Part shown: one piece after another, positions 1 through 6,814 of the stretch
Numbering within the stretch: the first letter of the stretch is position 1
Layout of the letters: each line of letters opens with the position of its first letter
From: an uncultured Clostridia bacterium
GTDB taxonomy: Bacteria; Bacillota_A; Clostridia; Oscillospirales; Oscillospiraceae
DNA length: 15,584 bases
Reading direction: 5' to 3'
NCBI GenBank assembly: GCA_946408145.1
Contig: CAMJQX010000013.1
Coordinates: 1-15,584 of the forward strand
Translations under genes and position numbers: made by a program
The notes under the pieces: model-generated
Databases searched by the model: none
What the model saw: the letters and a program-made list of their open reading frames with translations, nothing else
What the model was told of the DNA's origin: nothing

Positions 1-296
1 GCATGATCGTGTCCAAGGCCGTGAACATGGCGGGCATGATGAACGTGCCCGTGCTCGGCATCGTGGAGAACATGAGCTATTTCCGCTGCCCCGACTGCGG
101 CGCTGAACACAACATCTTCGGCGACAGCAAGGTCGAGGCCGTGGCGGCGAGCTTCGGCATCGAGCACTTTACAAAGCTGCCCATCGACCCTGCCGTTGCC
201 GCTATGGTGGACGCGGGCGAGGTCGAGTCCGTCCCCGGCGACAAGATCGCCCCGATGGCGGACGTGATCGAACAGAATCTCAAAATCGAGGAGTAA
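1..296 (+). CDS. Mrp/NBP35 family Fe-S cluster carrier ATPase (ApbC-like), C-terminal part only
   Basis: The reading frame is open from the left edge of the window, so the N-terminal part with the Walker/deviant P-loop lies outside. What remains is the last ~97 residues of an Mrp/NBP35 (ApbC) P-loop ATPase, a family that binds and delivers [4Fe-4S] clusters to apoproteins in the cytosol. Visible hallmarks are VLGIVENMSYF followed by the CxxC pair in FRCPDCG, which bridges a cluster between two subunits in this family, and the usual C-terminal stretch with LPIDP. The ATG at position 3 is only an internal methionine of the conserved segment, not the start. The TAA stop is 3 nt before the ATG of the next gene, so the two are almost certainly co-transcribed. 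Family assignment is firm; the client protein is unknown. Confidence 0.93.
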   Translation, partial: MIVSKAVNMAGMMNVPVLGIVENMSYFRCPDCGAEHNIFGDSKVEAVAASFGIEHFTKLPIDPAVAAMVDAGEVESVPGDKIAPMADVIEQNLKIEE

Positions 297-299
297 GAC

Positions 300-740
300 A
301 TGAAAGTTGCGGTCGCATACGAAAACGGCGAGATCTACGGCCACTTCGGGCACTGTGAGACCTTCGCGATCTACGAATACGGCGAGTATGTCCATGAATG
401 CACGAAGACCCTGATCGAGACGGGGGATCGGCACGGCCACGAGGCCATGGCCGATCTGATGCGCGAACAGGGCGTGGCCGCGGTCATCTGCGGCAATATG
501 GGCGGCGAAGCCAAGGCGCTGCTGCTCAGCTACGGGATCGTCCCCGTGGCGGGCTATTCCGGCGACGCGGACACCGCGGCGGACCTGCTGGTCACGGGCC
601 AGCTGCCCGTCACGCCGGGCGGCGCCTGCTCCTGCAGCGGCGGCTGCCACTGCGGCTCCGAAGAGGGGGAGGGCTGCTCCTGCGGCTCCGACGGTTCCGA
701 GAACTGCGGCTGCGGCGGCGGATGCGGCTGCGGCTGCTGA
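300..740 (+). CDS. NifX/NifB-like dinitrogenase iron-molybdenum cofactor-binding domain protein with Cys-rich tail
   Basis: A 146-residue protein. Residues 1 to about 103 match the dinitrogenase iron-molybdenum cofactor biosynthesis fold (NifX/NifB C-terminal type): MKVAVAYENG at the start, GHFGHCETF at 14-22, and the AAVICGNMGGEAKALL segment near 60-75. In this family the domain binds metal-sulfur clusters. The tail (about 107-146) is Gly/Ser/Cys-rich and holds 11 cysteines in some 40 residues, arranged as CSC, CHC, CSC, CGC and CGCGC, which looks like a soft-metal or Fe-S binding tail. The start is supported by GAGGAG 6 nt upstream of the ATG, inside the end of the Mrp gene. Small anaerobe proteins of this fold next to Mrp are common and are not evidence of nitrogen fixation; no nif structural gene is seen here. 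A strong terminator follows. Confidence 0.9.
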   Translation: MKVAVAYENGEIYGHFGHCETFAIYEYGEYVHECTKTLIETGDRHGHEAMADLMREQGVAAVICGNMGGEAKALLLSYGIVPVAGYSGDADTAADLLVTGQLPVTPGGACSCSGGCHCGSEEGEGCSCGSDGSENCGCGGGCGCGC

Positions 741-755
741 GGTCCCGAAAAGCAT

Positions 756-797
756 AAAAACCGGCCTGAGGGTGAGAAGCCCTCGGGCCGGTTTTTT
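756..797. terminator. Bidirectional rho-independent terminator
   Basis: The left arm 756-772 (AAAAACCGGCCTGAGGG) pairs with the right arm 780-796 (CCCTCGGGCCGGTTTTT), with one T-G wobble and a 7-nt loop. An A-tract on one side and a T-tract on the other let it work in both directions. It lies between the convergent cofactor-binding gene (plus, ends 740) and the solute-binding protein gene (minus, ends 810). Confidence 0.95.
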
Positions 798-809
798 GCT
801 GCCTGTTTT

Positions 810-1628
810 TCAATGACAGTTGACGTAATAGATCGCCATCGTATCGATGAGGACCACGTCGGATTCACCGCTGAACAGGGAATGGAAGCAGGCGTCCGTG
901 CCCTCTGCGAAGCGGGAGATCTGTCCGAGACGGCGGACAAGACGCGGATCGGTGTTGAGCGCGTCCATGGCCTCTGCGGTCGAGCACATGGCGAGCCGCT
1001 TTCCGGAGAGCATCATGTTGTTGAAGATGAAGCTGTCGATGCGGGCGGCAATGACGATATCATTGTGTACATAGGGGCCGAGCTGGGAGTACTGATCTTC
1101 CTTGAGCTCTTTCTCGTCCAGGGCGACGCCGCCCCAGGCGACGTCGATATTGCCGGAGGAGAGCTCGATGTATACGTTATCTTTTTCGATGGGCTGGATG
1201 ATCAGGTTCCAGCCGAGCAGAGAGGCGACGGTCATGGACAGCTCGATGTCAAAGCCCCAGAACTGTCCGTCCTTGGTCAGATAGGCCATCGGATAACTGC
1301 TCAGATCCACGCCGACGATCAGATCGCGCGGCGCGATCTCGCCGTCCTTCTGCAGCTTTTCCAGCGCGTCCGGATCCCGGTCGAAACGGATGATCCGTTC
1401 ACCGAACCACTTCACGGCGAGCTCATCCACCGCTCCTCTGGCCATCAGCACCTTCAGCGCGGCATCCACATAGTCCTTCGTCGGGTCGCCGACCCGGAAG
1501 GCGAGGGAATAGTCCTGCTTAACGAGCGTTCTGATGATGCGGAAGCGGCCGACACGGCCGGAGCTTCCGCAGGCTGTGCAGCCGAGCAGCAGCGCAAGCG
1601 CAAGCAGGATGCAAATGCTTCTTTTCAT
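810..1628 (-). CDS. Family-3 solute-binding lipoprotein with apparently circularly permuted domain order
   Basis: A 272-residue protein. The start is the ATG at 1628 (GGAAA about 10 nt upstream); an in-frame TTG at 1643 would add METRL before a standard lipoprotein signal and is unlikely. MKRSICILLALALLLGC gives a lipobox ending at Cys17, so it is probably an exported lipoprotein. Residues 38-77 (DYSLAFRVGDP ... LMARGAVDELAVKWFGE) resemble the last ~40 residues of an ordinary SBP_bac_3 domain. Residues 102-270 (DLIVGVDLSSYPMAYLTKDG, WGFDIEL, LSSGNIDVAWGGV, ESDVVLIDTMAIYYV) resemble the beginning through about 80% of the same domain, and the protein ends where the first segment would normally follow. 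The order is therefore tail-then-head: a circular permutation, or a tandem duplication trimmed at both ends. The ligand is probably an amino acid or similar small polar solute by family. No permease or ATPase lies beside it, so it may be an orphan sensor/binding protein. It is the last gene of the five-gene operon. Confidence 0.85.
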   Translation of the reverse strand: MKRSICILLALALLLGCTACGSSGRVGRFRIIRTLVKQDYSLAFRVGDPTKDYVDAALKVLMARGAVDELAVKWFGERIIRFDRDPDALEKLQKDGEIAPRDLIVGVDLSSYPMAYLTKDGQFWGFDIELSMTVASLLGWNLIIQPIEKDNVYIELSSGNIDVAWGGVALDEKELKEDQYSQLGPYVHNDIVIAARIDSFIFNNMMLSGKRLAMCSTAEAMDALNTDPRLVRRLGQISRFAEGTDACFHSLFSGESDVVLIDTMAIYYVNCH

Positions 1629-1649
1629 AAGTCTGGTTTCCAATCTCGG

Positions 1650-2855
1650 TCAGCGCCCTCTCCGGGAGCGGGCGGAACGGGCATAGCGTCTTTCTCTCAA
1701 ATAGGCTGTGTACTCCACCAGAAAAGCGGCCAGCAGCAGCACGAACACGACGGCAAAGCCGATCATCACGCTCCGTTTCGCCCCGTGGGGATAGACAGGG
1801 CCGGAGGGGGCGGGGCTTTCGGGCAGGACGTCGGGTCCGGCGGCGGGCTCCTCCTGCGCGGGGGCGGGCTCTTCCTGCGCGGGGGCGGGCTCCTCCGCGA
1901 GGCTCGGCTCGGACTGCACGGCGGCCTCTTCGGCGAGAAGACGCTGCTCCTCTTCCTCGGCGAGGCTGCGCGCTTCCTCCTCTGCCGCCTGCTGCTGCGC
2001 CTGCAGATACGCGGGCAGCGCCGCGTCCAGCGTGCGGGCGTAGTCCTCAAAATCGTGACAGAAATCGGCCACCACCGCGTCCGACTGCCCCATGTTCTTG
2101 CTCATGATGGTCAGGATGAAGGGATTGTCGGTGTAAATGATGCCTGTGTCATGCGTCCACTGCCGCCCCATGGAGTCGCAGTAGTTGCCGTACTTCTGAG
2201 CGACGGGCACGTCGGTGATGGCGGCCTTGAAATACTGCCCGGGCTGCGCCAGCAGCAGATGCTCGATCACGTTGGGGAAGCGGTCCTGCTCGTTGTACAG
2301 GGTCTGCATCACCTGTGTCATGAAGCGGGCGGTAAAGTAGCTGTAATCGTAGAAGTCCTGCACATAGTACTCCCTGGGGAGCTGCGCGTAGTTCTGATAC
2401 AGCGTGCGGCACTCGGCGTCGGTGCCGATGTAGTGCATCATCGCGTGGGCGTAATCGTTATGGGAATAGACCAGGATGAGCTCATTCGCCTCGGCGAGGG
2501 TCAGGCCGGAGATCCGGGTCTCGTCGGTGATCTCACCGGCCTTGTAGCGCTCGGCGAGGATCATCATCACCGGCACCTTGTACATGCTTGCGCTGTAATA
2601 CCAGGCGTCGGGATTGTGGTACCAGGTGTCGCCGGTGGCGGTATAGCAGAAGCCGACGCTCAAATTCTCCTTGCTCAGCCCTTTGCGCGCACAGTAGTCG
2701 TCAACGAGCTGCTGCAGAGCGGCGGGGTCGAGGATACCGTAATCCTCCTCTTCCGTCGGGGGAGCGCTCTCGCCCTCGGCGAAGGCCGCGGCGGGGCAGA
2801 GCAGGATCAAACACAAAAGCAGGGCGAGAAGCCGCTTCGGAATTGCCGTATTCAT
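1650..2855 (-). CDS. Membrane-anchored class A beta-lactamase-like serine hydrolase
   Basis: A 401-residue protein. An N-terminal signal peptide (residues 1 to about 26, LLALLLCLILLCPAAAFAEG) precedes a domain resembling the class A beta-lactamase/DD-peptidase fold. Active-site elements: S90-M-Y-K93 (SxxK), S131-H-N133 (SxN) and K221-Y-G223 where KTG is usual, followed by HDTGIIYTDNPFIL, which matches the strand after KTG in this family. Residues ~285-320 are an Ala/Glu/Gln-rich, coiled-coil-like stretch. Then come Pro/Glu repeats (EEPAPAQ twice), one membrane helix at about 364-381 and a short very basic tail. Predicted topology is outside domain, single C-terminal anchor, basic tail inside. 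The start ATG overlaps the stop of the M18 gene (ATGA), with GGAGGG about 9 nt upstream, so translation is coupled. A role in peptidoglycan trimming or as a surface serine hydrolase is inferred. Whether it acts on beta-lactams cannot be told; the altered third motif argues for caution. Confidence 0.85.
   Translation of the reverse strand: MNTAIPKRLLALLLCLILLCPAAAFAEGESAPPTEEEDYGILDPAALQQLVDDYCARKGLSKENLSVGFCYTATGDTWYHNPDAWYYSASMYKVPVMMILAERYKAGEITDETRISGLTLAEANELILVYSHNDYAHAMMHYIGTDAECRTLYQNYAQLPREYYVQDFYDYSYFTARFMTQVMQTLYNEQDRFPNVIEHLLLAQPGQYFKAAITDVPVAQKYGNYCDSMGRQWTHDTGIIYTDNPFILTIMSKNMGQSDAVVADFCHDFEDYARTLDAALPAYLQAQQQAAEEEARSLAEEEEQRLLAEEAAVQSEPSLAEEPAPAQEEPAPAQEEPAAGPDVLPESPAPSGPVYPHGAKRSVMIGFAVVFVLLLAAFLVEYTAYLRERRYARSARSRRGR
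1844..1898 (-). repeat. 21-bp tandem repeat encoding EEPAPAQ
   Basis: About two and a half copies of a 21-bp unit with one-base differences lie inside the serine hydrolase gene (for example g1845 to g1866 and t1855 to t1876). Each unit encodes seven residues of the Pro/Glu stalk before the C-terminal membrane helix. Length changes would stay in frame. Confidence 0.75.
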
Positions 2856-4144
2856 AGCTCGATGCCCTCCGGCGTGCGGTGAAAGCCGCTCTCATAGTAG
2901 GCGCGGGCCGCGCGGATCAGATGATCCGTGTCCTCTGCGCCGGCGGTCTCATAGCAGGAGTGCATGGCCAGCTGAGCAAGGCCGATGTCCACCGAATCCA
3001 CGGAGACGTGGGAGGTGCTGATATTGCCCAGCGTGGCCCCGCCGAGCAGATCGGCGCGGTTCGAGTAATGCTGCACCGGCACGCCCGCCCTGCGGCAGAT
3101 CTCCGCAAAGACCGCCTCGCTCACCGCGTCGGTGGCGTACTTCTGGTTGGCGTGGTGCTTGATGACGATACCGCCGTTGATCACGGGGCGATCCTGGCTG
3201 TCGGCGTACTCGGGGTGATTGGGATGCACCGCGTGGGCGTTGTCCGCCGAGACCATGAAGCTGGAAGAGACACTGCGGTAGAAGTCCCGCCCGAGCGCCT
3301 CACAGATGCGCCGAAGCGCGTCCGCCAGAAAGTCCGAGTTGGCGCCCTGCTTGGTGGTGCTGCCCACCTCCTCGTTGTCAAAGAGGCAGAGCAGCGGGGC
3401 GTTTCCCCCGGGCTGCGCCGTGAGGAAGCCCTCAAAGCAGCCGAAGGCGCACTGCAGGTCGTCCAGCCGGGGGGCGGCGATGTACTCCTCGTCCGCACCG
3501 AAGCAGACGCCGGGAGTACGCGGATAGAGATAGAGGTCGGTGGAGACCAGATCCTCCGGCCTGACGCCGGCGGCTTCGGCGGCGATGGCCTCCATGCGTC
3601 CCGCGGCCTTCTCGCTGCCGAACAGGGGCAGCATGTCGACTTTGATGTCGTACTTTCTGCCGTCGTTGGCCGTGCGGTCCATGTGAATGGCCAGGTTCGG
3701 GATCAGCGCGAGATCGCGCTCAATGTTGACAAGCTTCGTGACGAGCTTTCCGCCCTCGCGCACCGTGACCCGACCGGCCACGGACAGCGGCCTGTCCAGC
3801 CAGGGAGCGCAGAGCATGGAGCCGTAGCGCTCCACACTCAGACGGGTATAGACGCCCGCGGAGGGGGATTCGGGCTTGCCGCGCAGCTTGAACAGAGGCG
3901 AGTCCAGGTGCGCGGCCATCATCAGAAAGCCGGGGAATTCGCCCTCCGGCACGCGGAAGGCGATCAGGCTCGAAGCGTTGCGGCAGACATAATACTTCCC
4001 GCCGGGACGAATCTCCCAGCCTTCTGTCTCGCGCAGCTCGGTATACCCCTCCTCCCGGAGGCGGGAAATGAGGTTTGCGCAGGCGTGCCACGCGGTGGGG
4101 CTTGCGTCGATAAAACGCAGCAGTTTCCGGTTGGTTTCGGTCAT
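2852..4144 (-). CDS. M18 family aminopeptidase
   Basis: A 430-residue cytosolic metallo-aminopeptidase of family M18 (aspartyl aminopeptidase type), close to the usual family length. Metal and catalytic positions are all visible: H79 in MMAAHLDSP, D228 in PRLDDLQ, E258/E259 in FDNEEVGS, D301 in VSADNAHAVHPN, and H395 near the C-terminus in LAMHSCYE. The family removes N-terminal residues, typically acidic ones, from peptides using two zinc ions. The start is the ATG at 4144, preceded by AAAGGAGAAAG. A longer in-frame version would begin at 4204 but would translate an intergenic hairpin and is rejected. Its stop overlaps the ATG of the serine hydrolase gene. It is the only clearly cytosolic enzyme in an operon of otherwise surface-exposed proteins, so a peptide-recycling role is possible but inferred. 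Confidence 0.95.
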   Translation of the reverse strand: MTETNRKLLRFIDASPTAWHACANLISRLREEGYTELRETEGWEIRPGGKYYVCRNASSLIAFRVPEGEFPGFLMMAAHLDSPLFKLRGKPESPSAGVYTRLSVERYGSMLCAPWLDRPLSVAGRVTVREGGKLVTKLVNIERDLALIPNLAIHMDRTANDGRKYDIKVDMLPLFGSEKAAGRMEAIAAEAAGVRPEDLVSTDLYLYPRTPGVCFGADEEYIAAPRLDDLQCAFGCFEGFLTAQPGGNAPLLCLFDNEEVGSTTKQGANSDFLADALRRICEALGRDFYRSVSSSFMVSADNAHAVHPNHPEYADSQDRPVINGGIVIKHHANQKYATDAVSEAVFAEICRRAGVPVQHYSNRADLLGGATLGNISTSHVSVDSVDIGLAQLAMHSCYETAGAEDTDHLIRAARAYYESGFHRTPEGIEL

Positions 4145-4157
4145 TCTTTCTCCTTTA

Positions 4158-4201
4158 CCGCAGGGCGGGCGAAGCTCCGGTGCGGGAGCTTCGCCCTGCG
4201 G
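4158..4201. other. Long intergenic hairpin within the operon
   Basis: A left arm at 4158-4178 and a right arm at 4185-4201 pair over 17 bp (CCGCAGGGCGAAGCTCC type), with a 4-nt bulge in the left arm and a 6-nt loop. It starts 3 nt after the stop codon of the upstream gene and ends just before the ribosome binding site of the M18 gene. No T-tract follows in either direction, so it does not look like a terminator. It may protect or process the mRNA, or be a copy of a dispersed palindromic repeat. Confidence 0.7.
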
Positions 4202-4204
4202 CAA

Positions 4205-5098
4205 TCAATCAAGATTCACAAAAGTCCAGTAATCCTTGTCGATTTCGGAGGCGGGCACCTTCTCCTTGACGATCAGGAGACGGTCGCCGACCACCTCGTA
4301 CTCGGTAAAGCGCTCGTCCTCGCTGCTCTGGCGGTCGTCCACCAGGCGGCGCACCATCGTCAGGCTCGTGTCCTGCAGCTCAAAGCAGTCGTAGCTGATG
4401 GCGGGGGCCCCGTGGCGGTAGCAGAAGCGGCCGCTGGCGGGCTCGAAGTCTGTGCCCCAGGTCAGAACGCCCGGCTGGGTAAAGAAGGCCTGTTCGTAGG
4501 CGCCGGTATCCGGGTTGAAGACGAGCAGCAGAACGGCGCGCTCATCCTCATAGGTGTGCAGGCGGAGCACCAGCTCGTCGCAGCCGTCACCGTTGAGATC
4601 CAGACAGCGGGGCTCCTGGTGGAGGTTCTCGCTGCTGTATTCCATCTCGAACGGGGGCTGCAGAGCGCTGCCGTCGGCCCGGAAGAACTGCACGCGGATC
4701 TTGCCGTGCTTGCTGTACACGTGACCCAGCGAGACCGAGTCGCTTTCCTCGCCGCTGTCGGGGTCGAGGATCTCGGACTTGTAGCGCAGATCGCCCGCTG
4801 TCGTGTGCAGCGCGCCAGAAAGGGTAGAGCTCACGTTCTCCTCACCCGCGGTGGGAGCTTCGGCCGGGATCTCCGGCGTCTCCGCCTCGACCGCCTCCGG
4901 GTCTTCGAGCGCCTCCGGCTCCGGCGTCTCCGCTTCGACGGGCTCGGGCACCTCGGTCACGACGGCTTCCTTGTCCTTCCCGCCGATCAGCGGCAGACCC
5001 TCCAGCCCGCGCAGAGCATAGAGCGCGAAGGCGATCGCGCCGAGCACGATCAGCGTCAGCAGAAAGAGCAGAATTCTTCTCACTTTACCTGTCATCAT
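4205..5098 (-). CDS. Membrane-anchored protein with acidic stalk and DxNxDGxDE motif, function unknown
   Basis: A 297-residue protein I cannot place in a named family. Residues 9-29 form a single N-terminal membrane helix after a basic start (MMTGKVRR), so the rest should be outside. Residues ~45-85 are a Pro/Glu-rich acidic stalk in which VEAETPE occurs twice. The remainder is a globular domain containing DLNGDGCDEL at 167-176. That motif is typical of calcium-binding loops in FG-GAP/VCBS-like repeats, and the following strand (LVLRLHTYEDERAVLLLVFNP) fits a beta-rich fold that binds or presents something at the surface. The ATG at 5098 directly abuts the upstream TGA; a second ATG at 5095 has better spacing from the GGGGGA box, so the start is uncertain by one codon. 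Co-transcription with the kinase-lectin gene upstream is very likely. Confidence 0.8.
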   Translation of the reverse strand: MMTGKVRRILLFLLTLIVLGAIAFALYALRGLEGLPLIGGKDKEAVVTEVPEPVEAETPEPEALEDPEAVEAETPEIPAEAPTAGEENVSSTLSGALHTTAGDLRYKSEILDPDSGEESDSVSLGHVYSKHGKIRVQFFRADGSALQPPFEMEYSSENLHQEPRCLDLNGDGCDELVLRLHTYEDERAVLLLVFNPDTGAYEQAFFTQPGVLTWGTDFEPASGRFCYRHGAPAISYDCFELQDTSLTMVRRLVDDRQSSEDERFTEYEVVGDRLLIVKEKVPASEIDKDYWTFVNLD

Positions 5099-6754
5099 TC
5101 ATTCCCCCACGCCGTATTCCACCACGAAGCCGATGGAGCCGGAGTAGTACTCCGGAAAGTCCCCGGCCGGGTTCTGACGGCTGTCGTTGTAGCACCATCC
5201 GTTGTGATTCCAGAGCATGATGAAGTCCTCGGGGGCGCCGTCATAGGCATCCTTCTCGGAGGGCTCGCCCTGATCCCAGGGATAGTAGCTGATGTATTCG
5301 TCGGTCTCCCATGTATACAGGCCGTCGACGCGTCGGCAGCCGATCCACGCGCGCGCGAGGCCGGCCTTGCCGATGGCTGCAGCCACTTTTTCCAGTTCCT
5401 TCGGGCTGGTGATGACGACCAGGTGCCCGCCGAGGCTCTCCGCCTTGGCTTGCGCGTCGAACCAGCCTGCGTCGTCCACAAAGACCTCGTAGCGCACGCC
5501 CGTATTTTGCGGATCGGGAGTGGCTGCGATGGTTCCGGTGCCGTCTTCGCCCATCTGGGGGGCGTTTTCATCGGGCGTCGGCGTGCTGATCGTCACGCTG
5601 CCGATGCTCGGGGCGGGCCTGTTCATCTCCTGCAGGACGAAGCGTACGGCGGCCGCCACGCCCAGCAGCAGCACGCACACGATCAGTGCGGCCAGCACGG
5701 GGCGCTTGCGGCGCTTCTGCACCTCTTCGCCGATCTGACGGCTGCGCTCCGGATCGTCGGAGTACTTTACCGTCGCGTGCCGGGGCTGATAGCGGGGCAC
5801 CACGGGAGCCAGCTCCGGATTCTTCTCCTCGGTCAGGATGGGGATGGGCTGGCGCTTGTCCCTGCCCGGCTCATAGACGCGCACGTCGTCGGGCTCCACC
5901 GTCGTCAGAACGACGGGGTGGATGTGTGCCGCAGCCTCCTCCTCGTCCACCAGCTTCGAGCCGAAGAACTCGGCGATCAGATCCTCGGCAGACTCGGCGA
6001 TCAAGTCCTTCTCCGGGAGCTCCGGCGCCTGATCGGCCAGGATCTCCTCCATGGCCTCCTCGGCGCTCAGTTCCTCGACCGGCTCCTCCGCGGCGGGGGA
6101 ACTCTCCTCCTCGCCCGCGGGCGGATCCGCCTCCGGCTCCCCGCCGCCGATGATGGACATCATCATTTTTTCCATTTCGCTCAGTTCGCCGGCGTCCTTG
6201 CGGAAGATGCCGCGCGCAGCCTCTTCACCCCGGAGATACTTGTTCTCGGCGCAGCTGTCCAGCATGACGGCCAGCTCGTCCACGCTCTGGTAGCGGTCCT
6301 CCTCGCGGAAGGCCAGCGCTTTTTCGATGACCTCGGTCAGCCGGGGGCCGCAGCCCTTCGGGGCCTTGATGGCCTTGCCGCTCATGCGGGTGAGCTGCGC
6401 GTTGCTGCTCTCCCCCTCGAAGGGGAGCTTCCCGCCAGTCAGCCCGTAGTACAGCAGCAGAGCCGTGGAATAGACGTCCGCAGCCTGGCTCTCTTTCCCG
6501 TGCCAGTACAGCTCCGGCGCGATGAAATCCAGCTCCTGGCCGTCCCAGTCGCTTGCGCGCCCGTCGCCGATGACCAGCTCGCCCGCCGCGTCCCGGCGCA
6601 GGTTCTCCGGATAGACGCCGCCGCGGTAACGGTCTCCGGCCTCGCTGCGGATCACTCTGCAGACTTCCAGAACCAGATCAAAAACCGCCTGCCGGCCCAG
6701 GCCCTTTATCTCTTCGCCCAGATTTTTCCCGGGCTCGTATTCTGTTCTTGCCAT
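5099..6754 (-). CDS. Kinase-like C-lobe / transmembrane / C-type-lectin-like domain protein
   Basis: A 551-residue protein. Residues ~18-168 resemble only the C-lobe of a Ser/Thr protein kinase: GVYPENL stands where HRDLKPEN is expected, VIGDGRA where the DFG loop falls, then FIAPELY (APE motif) and ADVYSTALLLYYGLTGGKLPFEG (helix F region), ending with RYQSVDEL. The glycine loop, the ATP-anchoring lysine and the HRD aspartate are missing, so it is most likely a pseudokinase. Residues ~170-345 are an acidic low-complexity linker. KRRKRP and a membrane helix at 352-372 put the C-terminus outside. Residues ~420-548 fit a C-type-lectin-like domain (GGHLVVITSPKE, ARAWIG, WDQGEPS, NGWCYND). The start at 6754 was chosen because GGGAGGAA (6761-6768) lies 8 nt upstream; the ATG at 6760 would be only 2 nt away. 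It is the first gene of the five-gene operon. Confidence 0.85.
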   Translation of the reverse strand: MARTEYEPGKNLGEEIKGLGRQAVFDLVLEVCRVIRSEAGDRYRGGVYPENLRRDAAGELVIGDGRASDWDGQELDFIAPELYWHGKESQAADVYSTALLLYYGLTGGKLPFEGESSNAQLTRMSGKAIKAPKGCGPRLTEVIEKALAFREEDRYQSVDELAVMLDSCAENKYLRGEEAARGIFRKDAGELSEMEKMMMSIIGGGEPEADPPAGEEESSPAAEEPVEELSAEEAMEEILADQAPELPEKDLIAESAEDLIAEFFGSKLVDEEEAAAHIHPVVLTTVEPDDVRVYEPGRDKRQPIPILTEEKNPELAPVVPRYQPRHATVKYSDDPERSRQIGEEVQKRRKRPVLAALIVCVLLLGVAAAVRFVLQEMNRPAPSIGSVTISTPTPDENAPQMGEDGTGTIAATPDPQNTGVRYEVFVDDAGWFDAQAKAESLGGHLVVITSPKELEKVAAAIGKAGLARAWIGCRRVDGLYTWETDEYISYYPWDQGEPSEKDAYDGAPEDFIMLWNHNGWCYNDSRQNPAGDFPEYYSGSIGFVVEYGVGE

Positions 6755-6784
6755 AGGCATTTCCTCCCGCAGAGACTTCCGCCG

Positions 6785-6806
6785 CCCATGTCGGACTGCA
6801 CATGGG
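6785..6806 (-). other. Hairpin at the predicted 5' end of the surface-operon mRNA
   Basis: CCCATGT (6785-6791) and ACATGGG (6800-6806) form a 7-bp stem with an 8-nt loop. It would sit at the very 5' end of the transcript, about 17 nt before the ribosome binding site, where it could stabilise the mRNA or bind a protein. It is short and could be chance. Confidence 0.4.
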
Positions 6807-6814
6807 TACAGATT

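Noticed and set aside
300..740. Nitrogen fixation locus suggested by the NifX-like domain
   Set aside because: This small fold is widespread in non-fixing anaerobes and no nitrogenase structural or assembly genes are present.
813..2882. A 689-codon open frame on the plus strand
   Set aside because: It is antisense to the solute-binding and serine hydrolase genes, with no ribosome binding site and a composition-driven, low-complexity translation.
4145..4204. A 20-residue N-terminal extension of the M18 aminopeptidase
   Set aside because: It would translate the intergenic hairpin; a good ribosome binding site supports the ATG at 4144.
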